Origin: an uncultured Marinoscillum sp.
Lineage (GTDB): Bacteria > Bacteroidota > Bacteroidia > Cytophagales > MED-G16
Direction of reading: 5' to 3'
Length of the DNA: 64,000 bases
Assembly (NCBI GenBank): GCA_902626505.1
Contig: CACOFQ010000006.1
Location: forward strand, 19,185 to 83,184
Shown: piece after piece, positions 37,771 to 47,452 of the stretch
How the letters are laid out: each line of letters opens with the position of its first letter
How positions within the stretch are numbered: the first letter of the stretch is position 1
Program-made: the position numbers and the translations under genes
The notes under the pieces: model-generated
The model's database searches: none
Seen by the model: the letters and a program-made list of their open reading frames with translations, nothing else
What the model was told of the DNA's origin: nothing

Positions 37771-38199
37771 ATGTATCTAACTAACTTTTTTTCTGAAAAA
37801 AAAGACTTTAAAGGTTACAACAAAAAAAGAATAAGGTCTTTGATAAAAGAAATTTCTAAGTTAGAAAGAAAGAAATTAGTTTTTATTAATTGTATTTTTT
37901 GCTCTGACAATTACTTACTAGAAATAAACAAAAAATATCTTCAACATAACGACTACACAGACGTAATTACCTTTGATCACAAGGAAAGCGCAGAAAACAT
38001 AGAGGGAGATATTTACATAAGCATAGACAGGGTAAAAGAAAACGCTAAAAAATACAAAGAAAATGAGGAAAAAGAACTTATAAGGGTAATAACACACGGA
38101 ACGCTACACCTTATTGGTTATAAGGACAAAACAAAAAAAGAAAAAGATATTATGACCCAAAAAGAAAATAAATATATTTCTTTGTACAAAAAACCATAA
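37771..38199 (+). CDS. ybeY: Endoribonuclease YbeY (rRNA maturation)
   Basis: DYTDVITFDH...EGDIYISIDRV...ELIRVITHGTLHLIGYKDKTKKEKDIM: YbeY H-x3-H-x5-like metal motif. One His of the usual HGxLHLxGYDH is replaced (GYKDK). Confidence 0.88.
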   Translation: MYLTNFFSEKKDFKGYNKKRIRSLIKEISKLERKKLVFINCIFCSDNYLLEINKKYLQHNDYTDVITFDHKESAENIEGDIYISIDRVKENAKKYKENEEKELIRVITHGTLHLIGYKDKTKKEKDIMTQKENKYISLYKKP

Positions 38200-38215
38200 T
38201 GTTCCACGTGGAACT
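38200..38215. promoter_or_regulatory. parS-like centromere site (ParB/Spo0J binding)
   Basis: TGTTCCACGTGGAACT: perfect 14-bp palindrome GTTCCACGTGGAAC, one base from TGTTCCACGTGGAACA. It lies in the 24 bp between the ybeY stop and the mnmG ATG. Confidence 0.75.
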
Positions 38216-38223
38216 TTTCAATA

Positions 38224-40074
38224 ATGTTTGCAAAATATGATATAATAGTGGTTGGCGCTGGCCATGCAGGCTGTGAGGCTGCTGCTGCTGCTGCAAATAT
38301 GGGCTCAAAGGTTCTTTTGGCAACAATGAACATGGGCACTATTGCCCAAATGTCCTGTAACCCTGCGGTTGGTGGTGTGGCAAAAGGACAAATTGTGAGA
38401 GAAATTGACGCGTTAGGTGGTTTGACTGGTATAATCACAGATGAAAGCGCCGTTCAGTTTCGTATGCTTAATTTGTCCAAAGGTCCAGCGATGTGGTCTC
38501 CAAGAGCACAAAGTGATAGGGCTATGTTTGCTGAGAAGTGGAGGTCTTTGCTTGAAAAAAACAAAAACATAGATTTTTGGCAAGAAATGATCATGAGTAT
38601 AATGGTTAAAAAAAACAAAGTTGTTGGTGTTAAAACATCGCTTGGTTTAGAAATTCAATCTAAGGCTGTGGTTTTAACAAACGGGACGTTTTTAAATGGG
38701 GTTATACATGTCGGAGAAAAAAACTTTGGCGGTGGAAGAACGGGAGAAAAGTCTTCAAAAGGAATAACAGAACAACTTGAAGCGTTGGGTTTTGTGTCTG
38801 GTAGAATGAAAACCGGTACCCCTCCAAGGTTGGACGGAAGGACAATAAATTATGGTCTAATGGAAGAACAAAAGGGGGATGAGCGCCCTGGTCTTTTTTC
38901 TTTTAAGTCAAAGAAAGGTTTGAAAAAACAGCTTTCTTGTCATATTACATATACTAATAAAAAGACCCATACAATTTTAGAGGGTGGGTTTTCAAAGTCG
39001 CCAATGTTTAATGGAAGAATTAAAGCTATAGGTCCTAGATATTGCCCGTCAATTGAAGATAAAATTACTAGATTTTCTGAAAGAGACCGTCATCAAATAT
39101 TTGTTGAGCCAGAAGGGTGGAATACTGTTGAGGTTTATGTAAACGGGTTCTCAACCTCTCTACCAGAAGACACACAACTAAAAGCCTTAAGAAGTATTAG
39201 GGGGTTTGAAAAGGTCAAAATGTTTAGGCCCGGTTATGCTATTGAATACGATTATTTTCCTCCAACCCAATTAGAACACACGTTAGAAACAAAACCAATA
39301 GAAAACCTTTATTTCGCTGGGCAAATAAACGGAACAACCGGTTACGAAGAAGCAGCCTGTCAGGGATTGGTTGCTGGGATTAACGCACATAACAAAATAT
39401 TAAAAAAAGATCCTTTCGTTTTGTCTAGGTCCCAAGCATATATAGGTGTGTTAATTGATGATTTAATTAACAAAGGAACAGACGAGCCCTATAGAATGTT
39501 CACTTCCAGGGCTGAACATAGGATTTTACTAAGACAGGACAATGCAGATATAAGACTTACGAGACTTGGTTATAAAATTGGGCTTGCTGATAAAAAAAGA
39601 ATTGAAGAGTTACAAAAAAAAGAAAAAGATATTGCTTCTTTGGAAAAGGAGATAAAAACAGAAAAGCTAATACCTGAAAAAGTAAATAAGTTTCTTTGTT
39701 CTGTTGGTTCTGCAAAAATAAAAGAAAAAAAGACACTTAGAGCTCTTACAAAAAGACCGAATGTCTCTTTAAACGATTTATTGTGCATGGCTGAGTTAAA
39801 AAAAGACTATAAAAAAGAAGTTATTGATCAGGTGGAGATTAATTTAAAATACGAGAGTTACATAAAAAAAGAAACAGAGGTTGTTGAAAAAATTGAAAGG
39901 CTTGAAAACAGTAGAATACCTGCTTCTTTTAATTATTCAGGTGTTGCGTCGTTGTCAGCGGAGGGTAAAGAAAAGCTGAATAAAATAAAACCTAAGTCAA
40001 TAGGTCAAGCTTCTAGAATTAGCGGGGTTTCTCCGTCTGATGTTTCGATTCTCATGGTTTATTTAAAAAAATAA
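38224..40074 (+). CDS. mnmG: tRNA uridine-5-carboxymethylaminomethyl modification enzyme MnmG (GidA)
   Basis: YDIIVVGAGHAGCEAAAAAANMGSKVLL; GGRTGEKSSKGITEQLEALGF; RMKTGTPPRLDGRTI; GQINGTTGYEEAACQGLVAGINA. Confidence 0.97.
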   Translation: MFAKYDIIVVGAGHAGCEAAAAAANMGSKVLLATMNMGTIAQMSCNPAVGGVAKGQIVREIDALGGLTGIITDESAVQFRMLNLSKGPAMWSPRAQSDRAMFAEKWRSLLEKNKNIDFWQEMIMSIMVKKNKVVGVKTSLGLEIQSKAVVLTNGTFLNGVIHVGEKNFGGGRTGEKSSKGITEQLEALGFVSGRMKTGTPPRLDGRTINYGLMEEQKGDERPGLFSFKSKKGLKKQLSCHITYTNKKTHTILEGGFSKSPMFNGRIKAIGPRYCPSIEDKITRFSERDRHQIFVEPEGWNTVEVYVNGFSTSLPEDTQLKALRSIRGFEKVKMFRPGYAIEYDYFPPTQLEHTLETKPIENLYFAGQINGTTGYEEAACQGLVAGINAHNKILKKDPFVLSRSQAYIGVLIDDLINKGTDEPYRMFTSRAEHRILLRQDNADIRLTRLGYKIGLADKKRIEELQKKEKDIASLEKEIKTEKLIPEKVNKFLCSVGSAKIKEKKTLRALTKRPNVSLNDLLCMAELKKDYKKEVIDQVEINLKYESYIKKETEVVEKIERLENSRIPASFNYSGVASLSAEGKEKLNKIKPKSIGQASRISGVSPSDVSILMVYLKK

Positions 40075-40075
40075 G

Positions 40076-40897
40076 ATGTTGTGTAATATTTGTGGGTCAA
40101 AGAAAACAAGTCTAAAAACAGAAACCCAAGACTTTGCTTATTCTGGAAAACGTTTTAAAATAATAAAGTGTAATAATTGTAATGCGATGCAAACATATCC
40201 TTTCCCAGAAAAAACAGAAAGATATTACGATACAAAAAATTATGACTCTTACAACACAAAAACCTCTTTTTTGGGGGGGTTGTACAGATTGGTTCAAAAA
40301 ATAAATGTAAAATATAAACTCTCGTTGTTAAAAGGGGAGGGACCGAAGCTTTTAGATTATGGAGCTGGTTCTGGTTTTTTCGTTAACTACGCAAACACAA
40401 AGGGTTATGACGCTTTTGGGTATGAGCCTGTTAATAAAACTAAAAACAGCCGAATATATAATAAAAAGACAGATTTCGAATCAAAAAAATATGACATAAT
40501 AACGCTTTGGCATGTGTTAGAACACACTAAAAACCCCGTAAAGCTTTTAAAAGATTTTAAAAAAACACTCAAAACAAATGGTGTTGTTGTTGTTGCTTTA
40601 CCCAACACTGATTCATACGATAACTTTATTTATAAAAAACATTGGTCCGGATACGATGTTCCGAGGCACCTTTATCATTTTAATAAAGCCTCTTTTCGTT
40701 TTTTAGTTAAAAAGGTTGGTTATAGAATAGTAAAAACAAAACCTTTATATTTTGACTCTTTTTATGTTTCTATGCTTAGTGAAAAATATAAAAAAAACCC
40801 TTTGTGGTTTATTTTTGGTTTTTTTAACGGTTTTTTATCTAATTTATTAGCCCTTTATTCCAAAAATCATTCTAGTATTATTTATATTATAAAATGA
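40076..40897 (+). CDS. Class I SAM-dependent methyltransferase with N-terminal zinc-ribbon-like CxxC pairs
   Basis: MLCNICGSKK...IIKCNNCNAMQTYP; LLDYGAGSGFFVNYA; IITLWHVLEHTKNPVKLLKDFKKTLKTNGVVVVALPN. Confidence 0.88.
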   Translation: MLCNICGSKKTSLKTETQDFAYSGKRFKIIKCNNCNAMQTYPFPEKTERYYDTKNYDSYNTKTSFLGGLYRLVQKINVKYKLSLLKGEGPKLLDYGAGSGFFVNYANTKGYDAFGYEPVNKTKNSRIYNKKTDFESKKYDIITLWHVLEHTKNPVKLLKDFKKTLKTNGVVVVALPNTDSYDNFIYKKHWSGYDVPRHLYHFNKASFRFLVKKVGYRIVKTKPLYFDSFYVSMLSEKYKKNPLWFIFGFFNGFLSNLLALYSKNHSSIIYIIK

Positions 40898-42633
40898 TTT
40901 ATAGGTTCATTTGGGTAATTTCATTAATGTGTTTTGGTTGTGCTCAGATGAGGCCATTAACTGGTGGAGATAAAGACACAATACCGCCAAACATTATTCA
41001 AACTACACCTAATAATTTATCCACAAACATTATAGGTAATGATTTTTATTTTGTTTTTGATGAGGTTATTGATGGGTCAAAACTTAAAGAAAAGCTGATT
41101 ATATCTCCTTTTTATGACGGGAATTTTGATTCTAAAATAAAAAAAAACACACTATTGTTAACCTTTGATTCTTCTTTTAATAAAGAAACAACTTACATAT
41201 TTAGCTTTGCAGACGGTATCTCTGATATAACCGAAGGAAACCCATCTATATATTCTAAGTTTGTTTTTAGTACCGGGAACAAAATAGACTCTTTTTTTGT
41301 CTCTGGCTTAGTTTTTGATCCTTTAGATAACGAGTTTCTAGAAGGCGCTGTTGTTGGTCTTTATAATGAGGAAGATAGTTTTGATTTATTTAAAAAGAAA
41401 CCAACTTATTTTTCTTTAACAGATAAAAATGGTTTTTTTAAAATAGAAAATATAAAGTTAGGAAAATACACAATATACGCCTTTGCAGATGAGAATAAGA
41501 ATTTTAAAGCTGAATATAAAGCTGAAAAGTTCGGTTTTGTTGGTTCTCCAATCGAGGTTTCTAAGTCCTTAGATAAGTTTCTTATTCCTGTATTTAATGA
41601 GGATTTAACTCCTATCAGTATACAAAGAACAAGAAAAAGAGGTTCAATTTTTGATGTTGTTTATAATAAAAAAATTAAAAATTATACTATAGACAGGTCA
41701 GACTTGACACATTCTTTATACGATAACAATACGGTTTCTTTTTTTAATAAAAATAATAATTTAGATTCTGCATTAGTGATTTTATCAGCTTTCGATGAAA
41801 CAAACAAAAAAACTATCGATACTTTTTATGTTCATTTTAGCAAAGAGAAAGAAAAAAACATAAAAATAAATAAGAAGTTTATTGTTGATTCAGACAATGT
41901 TAACGATACTGTTACTTATATTCTAGAAACGAATGTACCGCTTAATGATTATAATTATAAATCTAACTTTTATATTGATACTGTTAAAGTACCTGATTAT
42001 TATTTTATAGATAAAAAAACAAAAAAAAATAATAATACAGTTGAAGGAAGTTTATTTGTTATTATAGACTCCATTAATGTTTTTTTGAAAAATTTAAAAG
42101 AAAAAATTACTAATGATAGTTTGGGGTTTGAAAGTGATTCTCTTTATAGAGCTTACAAAAGATATTATGGGCGGTTAAATACCAATAAAATAATATATAA
42201 AATTAAAAAAGGAGAATTAATAACTTTTACGGGCGATACTTTAGGAGAAATAAAAAAAGATTTTAATTTAAAAGAAGATGAATATTTTGGAGGTGTTAAT
42301 GGTTTAATCTCAGATAAAAAAAACAATGGTCCTTATGTTGTTAGTCTTGTTTCTGAAAACTTATCTAAAATATTAAAAAATGAAACAAAAGCCCCAAATT
42401 TTAAATTTACAAAAATAGAACCTGGAAAATATTATTTAAAAATATTTAAAGATAAAAACAACAATAGAAGGTGGGACTATTATAGTATAACATCTAAAAA
42501 ACAAAGTGAAACAATTTTATATTTCGAAGAATTAATAGAGGTAAGGTCAAATTGGTCAATTGAAGATATAATAGTTGATGTTGATTTACTTGTTGATAAA
42601 TTGTTTTTAGAAGACAGTTTGTTCGTTAATTGA
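40894..42633 (+). CDS. Lipoprotein with N-terminal bacterial Ig-like (Big_5) domain
   Basis: Lipobox MCFGCAQMRPLTGGDKDTIPPNIIQTTPNNLSTNI...FVFDEVIDGSKLKEKLIISP: Big_5 Ig-like lipoprotein pattern of Bacteroidota. Confidence 0.75.
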   Translation: MIYRFIWVISLMCFGCAQMRPLTGGDKDTIPPNIIQTTPNNLSTNIIGNDFYFVFDEVIDGSKLKEKLIISPFYDGNFDSKIKKNTLLLTFDSSFNKETTYIFSFADGISDITEGNPSIYSKFVFSTGNKIDSFFVSGLVFDPLDNEFLEGAVVGLYNEEDSFDLFKKKPTYFSLTDKNGFFKIENIKLGKYTIYAFADENKNFKAEYKAEKFGFVGSPIEVSKSLDKFLIPVFNEDLTPISIQRTRKRGSIFDVVYNKKIKNYTIDRSDLTHSLYDNNTVSFFNKNNNLDSALVILSAFDETNKKTIDTFYVHFSKEKEKNIKINKKFIVDSDNVNDTVTYILETNVPLNDYNYKSNFYIDTVKVPDYYFIDKKTKKNNNTVEGSLFVIIDSINVFLKNLKEKITNDSLGFESDSLYRAYKRYYGRLNTNKIIYKIKKGELITFTGDTLGEIKKDFNLKEDEYFGGVNGLISDKKNNGPYVVSLVSENLSKILKNETKAPNFKFTKIEPGKYYLKIFKDKNNNRRWDYYSITSKKQSETILYFEELIEVRSNWSIEDIIVDVDLLVDKLFLEDSLFVN

Positions 42634-42914
42634 CTTTATTATAAAAATATCAATACTTTATTAACAGATATATATTAACATATTATTTTATTATTGATAT
42701 TATATATATATGTATCTAATTGATTAGCAATCTTTTATATGTATATAATATGTTTATTAAATATTAATATTTGTTATAAACATATCAACATTATATATAA
42801 TAAATATATTTTAATCCTTAATTAAATAATTAATTTATATAATAACAATGTTGAAAATTATATTTACAAAACACCTATAATTCATTAAGGAATTTTTGTA
42901 TCCTTGTCTAAAGA
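42634..42914. other. 281 bp extremely AT-rich non-coding region; candidate regulatory region or replication-origin-like element
   Basis: No ORF in the track. Long TATATATA runs; TATTAACAT (42673-42681), TATAAACAT (42775-42783), TATCAACAT (42783-42791) and inverse-like ATGTTGAAA near 42848. Confidence 0.35.
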
Positions 42915-45317
42915 ATGAATAAAATATCAATTAAAAAAGTAGGAGTTATTGGATCTGGAATAATGGGGTCTAGAATAGCTTGTCATTTAGCTAACGTTGG
43001 CTTAGAAGTTATTCTTCTTGATATACCACCTAAAAAATTAAACGAAAAAGAAAAAAAACTAAAAAAAAATATAAAAAACAAAGATGTCAAAAATAGGATT
43101 GTTGACGAATCACTTTTAACTGCAGTTAAATCTAAACCTTCACCCTTATTTACAAAAAGTAACTTAAATAATATAAAAACAGGAAACTTAGAGGATGATT
43201 TATTTTTATTAGCCTCAGTTGATTGGATTATTGAAGCTGTTGTTGAGAATTTAGAAATAAAAAAGAATGTTTATGATTTAATAGAAAAACACAGATCAAA
43301 CAAAACAATTATATCAACTAATACATCCGGTATTCCTATTAATCAAATATCTAAAGGTAGATCAAATAATTTCAAAGAATTATTTTTAGGTACCCACTTT
43401 TTTAATCCCCCTAGATACTTAAGATTGTTAGAAATAATACCAGGTAAGGAAACAAAAAAAGCCGTAATTGATTTTTTTATGGATTTTGGTTCAAAAACTT
43501 TAGGTAAAGAAACGGTAATTTGTAAAGACACACCAGCATTTATTGCTAACCGCTTAGGAATATATTCTTTAATGTCAACTATTCATTCGGTAGAAAAATT
43601 TAAAATGAAAGTTGCAGAGGTTGATTTCTTAACAGGGCCAATTATTGGTAGACCAAAATCAGCTACCTTTAGAACTATGGATGTTGTTGGTTTAGATACT
43701 GCTGTTAACGTTTCTAACAACTTGTTGAAAGATCTAAAAAATGATGAATCATTATCTATGTTTAAACTTCCTGATTCAGTAAAAAAATTATACAAAAACA
43801 AACAATGGGGGGATAAAACAGGAAGTGGTTTTTACAAAAAAGAGGTGGACGAAAAAGGAAAGAAAACATTTTTTGAAATAAACTTAAACACTGGTAAATA
43901 CGAAACCTACGAAAAAAATCAAGATATAGAACTATTAAACATAAAAAAAGAAGAAAGTTTAGATAAACGAATTACTGATTTAGTTTTTCTCAAAACAAAA
44001 CATGGTGACTTTTATAGGTCTATTTTTTATGATTCCTTTCGATATTGTTCTTTGCGCATACCTGAGGTAAGTGATGATATTTATAAAATAGATAAAGCTA
44101 TTTGTTCTGGTTTTGGATGGAAAAAAGGCCCTTTTGAAACATGGGACGCAATAGGAGTAGAAAAAGTTTATAACGAAATGTTAAAAATCAACCTAAAACC
44201 CGCAACTTGGGTTGAGGAAATGTTGTCTTTAGGAATAAAATCATTTTATAAATTTTCGAACAACAAAAAACACTTTTATGACATTCAAGAAAAACAATAT
44301 AAACCCGTTCCGGGATCAGAAGGCTTAGTTGTTCTTGATGCTTTTAAAGAAAACGACGTTGTTTGGTCCAATAAAGGGGTGACTTTATACGACATAAAAG
44401 ACGGTGTCTTGAATCTTGAGTTTCATACTAAAATGAACACAATGGGTAAGGATGTTTTAGAAGGAATAAATTACGCTATCGATATTTGTGAAAAGCAATA
44501 TACTGGGTTGGTTATTGCAAACGAAGCAGACTATTTTTCAGCTGGTGCCGACTTAGGAACGGTTTTTATGCTTGCCGGAAATAGAGATTTTGATACAATA
44601 GAAAAATCTATAGATGCTTTTCAAAAAACAACAATGAGGGTAAGATATTCGTCGGTTCCTGTTGTGGTGGCAACATCTGGATTGGCTCTTGGGGGCGCGT
44701 GTGAACTTAGTATGCACGCAGACGCAGTTCAAGCACATAACGAAACATACATGGGTTTGGTAGAATTAGGAGCAGGCCTCATTCCCGCAGGAGGAGGAAC
44801 AAAAGAAACCGTATTAAGGGTTTCGTCAGAATATTCTAAAGGGGACCCTGAGTTTAATAAACTAATGGAATCTTTCATGACGATTGCTTCAGCTAAAGTA
44901 AGCACCTCAGCATTAGAAGCACAAGAAATGGGATTTTTCAAAAGAACAAAAAACACAGCAAACAGAACAAACCTTATAAAAGACGCAAAAAACAAAGTTT
45001 TAAACATCGCTTCTTTAGGGTATGTTAAACCAACAATAAAAAAGAAAATTAAAGTTCATGGAAGGTCTGCATTAGCAATGTTTAACGCAGGAATAGAAAC
45101 CATGAAACAAGGTATGTATATTACGGACTATGATCAAAAACTTGCACAAAAACTTGCACACATTATGTGTGGTGGAGACCTAACTCAGGAGTGCTATGTA
45201 GATGAACAATATTTGTTAGACTTAGAAAGAGAAACAATGGTAAGCCTCTGTGGTGAAGAAAAAACACTTCAAAGAATGCATTCCATTTTATTTAAAAGAA
45301 AACCATTAAGAAATTAA
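42915..45317 (+). CDS. 3-hydroxyacyl-CoA dehydrogenase / enoyl-CoA hydratase fusion (beta-oxidation)
   Basis: N-terminal VGVIGSGIMGSRIACHLANVGLEVILLD and GTHFFNPPRYLRLLEIIPG; C-terminal crotonase VIANEADYFSAGADLGT...GLALGGACELSMHADAVQAH. Confidence 0.93.
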   Translation: MNKISIKKVGVIGSGIMGSRIACHLANVGLEVILLDIPPKKLNEKEKKLKKNIKNKDVKNRIVDESLLTAVKSKPSPLFTKSNLNNIKTGNLEDDLFLLASVDWIIEAVVENLEIKKNVYDLIEKHRSNKTIISTNTSGIPINQISKGRSNNFKELFLGTHFFNPPRYLRLLEIIPGKETKKAVIDFFMDFGSKTLGKETVICKDTPAFIANRLGIYSLMSTIHSVEKFKMKVAEVDFLTGPIIGRPKSATFRTMDVVGLDTAVNVSNNLLKDLKNDESLSMFKLPDSVKKLYKNKQWGDKTGSGFYKKEVDEKGKKTFFEINLNTGKYETYEKNQDIELLNIKKEESLDKRITDLVFLKTKHGDFYRSIFYDSFRYCSLRIPEVSDDIYKIDKAICSGFGWKKGPFETWDAIGVEKVYNEMLKINLKPATWVEEMLSLGIKSFYKFSNNKKHFYDIQEKQYKPVPGSEGLVVLDAFKENDVVWSNKGVTLYDIKDGVLNLEFHTKMNTMGKDVLEGINYAIDICEKQYTGLVIANEADYFSAGADLGTVFMLAGNRDFDTIEKSIDAFQKTTMRVRYSSVPVVVATSGLALGGACELSMHADAVQAHNETYMGLVELGAGLIPAGGGTKETVLRVSSEYSKGDPEFNKLMESFMTIASAKVSTSALEAQEMGFFKRTKNTANRTNLIKDAKNKVLNIASLGYVKPTIKKKIKVHGRSALAMFNAGIETMKQGMYITDYDQKLAQKLAHIMCGGDLTQECYVDEQYLLDLERETMVSLCGEEKTLQRMHSILFKRKPLRN

Positions 45318-45318
45318 A

Positions 45319-46491
45319 ATGAAAGAAGCGTATATAGTTTCGGGATTAAGGTCCCCTGTAGGAAAAGCAAAAAAAGGCGGACTTAGGTTTATACGACCAG
45401 ACGACCTTGCCGCAACCATTATTAAAAAACTTGTTGAAAACGTTGAGGGGCTAGAGGGTAAAATGGTTGATGACCTAATTGTTGGCAACGCAGTACCTGA
45501 AGCAGAACAAGGAATGCAAATGGCTAGGTATATTTCTTTACTCTCTTTACCTAAGGAGGTTCCTGGTTTTGTAATCAACAGATATTGTGGATCAGGCTTA
45601 GAAGCAATTCACTTAGCCTGCGCGAAAATTAACTCTGGTTCAGCAGATTGTGTTATTGCGGGAGGCACCGAGTCTATGAGTATGGTTCCAATGACCGGAT
45701 ATAAATCAGCACTAAATTATAATATTTCTCAAAATAATCCAGAATACTATTTAAACATGGGGCTAACCGCTGAAAAGTTAGCTATAGAGTATGATATTAA
45801 AAGAGAAGACTCAGACTTGTTTTCATTAGAGTCCCACCAAAAGGCTGTAAAAGCGATTGAAAATAAAGTGTTTGATAAAGAAATACACCCTATTGATGTA
45901 GAGGAGATAACAGTTGTTGATGGAAAGAGAAAATCAAACAAATGGACGGTTAAGGAGGATGAAGGACCACGTAAAACAACAACAATTGAAGTTTTATCTT
46001 CACTTAGGCCAGCATTTAAAGTGGGAGGTCAGGTAACCGCAGGAAACTCTTCTCAAATGTCCGATGGCGCTGCTTTTGTTGTGGTAATGTCTGGTGAAAT
46101 GATTAAAAAACTTAATCTTCAACCTATTGCCAGAATGGTTTCTTATGCTACCGCTGGGGTTGAACCAAGCATTATGGGAATTGGTCCAGCTAAAGCTGTT
46201 CCTAAAGCACTAAAGTTCGCAGGCTTAAACATATCAGACATAGACCAAATAGAGCTTAATGAAGCTTTCGCGGCTCAAGCGCTTTCTGTTATAAAGGCTT
46301 TAGATTTTGATAAAAATAAAGTTAATGTAAACGGCGGTGCTGTTGCTCTTGGCCATCCACTAGGCATGACTGGAGCCAAACTATCAATTCAATTAATAAA
46401 CGAAATGAAAAGAAGAAAACAAAAATACGGAATAGTAACAGCATGCGTTGGCGGCGGTCAGGGTGTTTGTGGTGTTTTTGAAAGTCTATAA
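45319..46491 (+). CDS. fadA: Acetyl-CoA acyltransferase (thiolase)
   Basis: [66 protein letters not shown]. Confidence 0.93.
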   Translation: MKEAYIVSGLRSPVGKAKKGGLRFIRPDDLAATIIKKLVENVEGLEGKMVDDLIVGNAVPEAEQGMQMARYISLLSLPKEVPGFVINRYCGSGLEAIHLACAKINSGSADCVIAGGTESMSMVPMTGYKSALNYNISQNNPEYYLNMGLTAEKLAIEYDIKREDSDLFSLESHQKAVKAIENKVFDKEIHPIDVEEITVVDGKRKSNKWTVKEDEGPRKTTTIEVLSSLRPAFKVGGQVTAGNSSQMSDGAAFVVVMSGEMIKKLNLQPIARMVSYATAGVEPSIMGIGPAKAVPKALKFAGLNISDIDQIELNEAFAAQALSVIKALDFDKNKVNVNGGAVALGHPLGMTGAKLSIQLINEMKRRKQKYGIVTACVGGGQGVCGVFESL

Positions 46492-46506
46492 ACCAGACGT
46501 TAAAAG

Positions 46507-47055
46507 CTACTTAAGAACCTCAACAACAACCTCAATTTCAACAGCAATATTACTAGGCAAAGAAACCATTCCAACAGCAGACCTTGCGTGCTTTCCTCTG
46601 TCACCAAAAACCTCAACTATAAAGTCAGAGAAACCATTAATAACGGCTGGTTGTTGATAAAAATCAGCGGTAGAATTAACCATTCCAATAACCTTTACAA
46701 ACCTCTTAATTTTATTCAGGTCTCCAATTTCTCCTTTGAGAGAGCCTAGAATATTTAACGCAGTAAGCCTTGCCGCATCATAACCCTCTTCAATTGTTAG
46801 ATCTTGATCAACCTTCCCGGTTATGTATGTTCCTTCATTAGTTTTTGGCCCTGTTCCAGAAACATAAACCAATTTCGTTTTTCCTGACTCTGAAAAAGAA
46901 ACAGCAGGAACATAATTTGCAATAGGTGTAGATGGTTCAGGGACCTCAAACCCCATTTCGTTTATTTTTTTTTCAATATCATAATCATATAACGGCTCAT
47001 TTTGTGTGCAACCAAATATCAATAAAACAAAAAACAAACTAAATACCTTCTCCAT
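46507..47055 (-). CDS. RidA/YjgF-family protein with a lipoprotein signal peptide
   Basis: N-terminus MEKVFSLFFVLLIFGCTQNEP (lipobox), then VYVSGTGPKTNEG...GKHARSAVGMVSLPSNIAVEIEVVVEV, the Rid catalytic-Arg signature region. Confidence 0.85.
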   Translation of the reverse strand: MEKVFSLFFVLLIFGCTQNEPLYDYDIEKKINEMGFEVPEPSTPIANYVPAVSFSESGKTKLVYVSGTGPKTNEGTYITGKVDQDLTIEEGYDAARLTALNILGSLKGEIGDLNKIKRFVKVIGMVNSTADFYQQPAVINGFSDFIVEVFGDRGKHARSAVGMVSLPSNIAVEIEVVVEVLK

Positions 47056-47452
47056 ATGATGTAATTATAATTTTTCTAATCTTTCCACCGTTTCGATGTT
47101 CACACAAATATATTCCTTGCCAGGTTCCTAACAAAGGAACACCGTTTTTAATTGGAAATGAAACCGAACTTCCTAACAAACTAGATTTAATATGTGAAGT
47201 CATATCATCAGGACCCTCAGCGGTGTGCTTGTAATAAGTCTCATCTTCAGACACCATGTTGTTAAAATGAGTTTCAAAATCCTCTCTTACAGTTGGGTCT
47301 GCGTTTTCATTTATTGTTAGGCTTGCTGATGTGTGTTTGATAAACACGTTTACAACCCCAGTTATGATTGGTAAATGTTTAGTTATTTCATTTGTAATTA
47401 AATGAAAGCCCCTGCCGTAAGAAGGAAGTGAAATTTCTTTTTGATCAATCAT
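47039..47452 (-). CDS. YjbQ family (secondary thiamine-phosphate synthase-like)
   Basis: GVVNVFIKHTSASLTINENADPTVREDFETHF...DDMTSHIKSSLLGSSVSFPIKNGVPLLGTWQGIYLCEHR. Confidence 0.93.
   Translation of the reverse strand: MIDQKEISLPSYGRGFHLITNEITKHLPIITGVVNVFIKHTSASLTINENADPTVREDFETHFNNMVSEDETYYKHTAEGPDDMTSHIKSSLLGSSVSFPIKNGVPLLGTWQGIYLCEHRNGGKIRKIIITSYGEGI

Noticed and set aside
41017-41025. Perfect DnaA box TTATCCACA
   Set aside because: It lies inside the Big_5 lipoprotein CDS (encoding NLSTN) and is isolated. A single 9-mer is expected by chance, so it was not used as origin evidence.
42661-42780. dif/XerCD-like site in the AT-rich gap (ATATGTATATAATATGTT)
   Set aside because: Resembles the dif core only through generic TA-rich sequence; the arms and 6-bp spacer do not fit.
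44553-45007. Cys-rich short antisense ORFs inside the fadB-like gene
   Set aside because: Shadow ORFs over the conserved crotonase domain.
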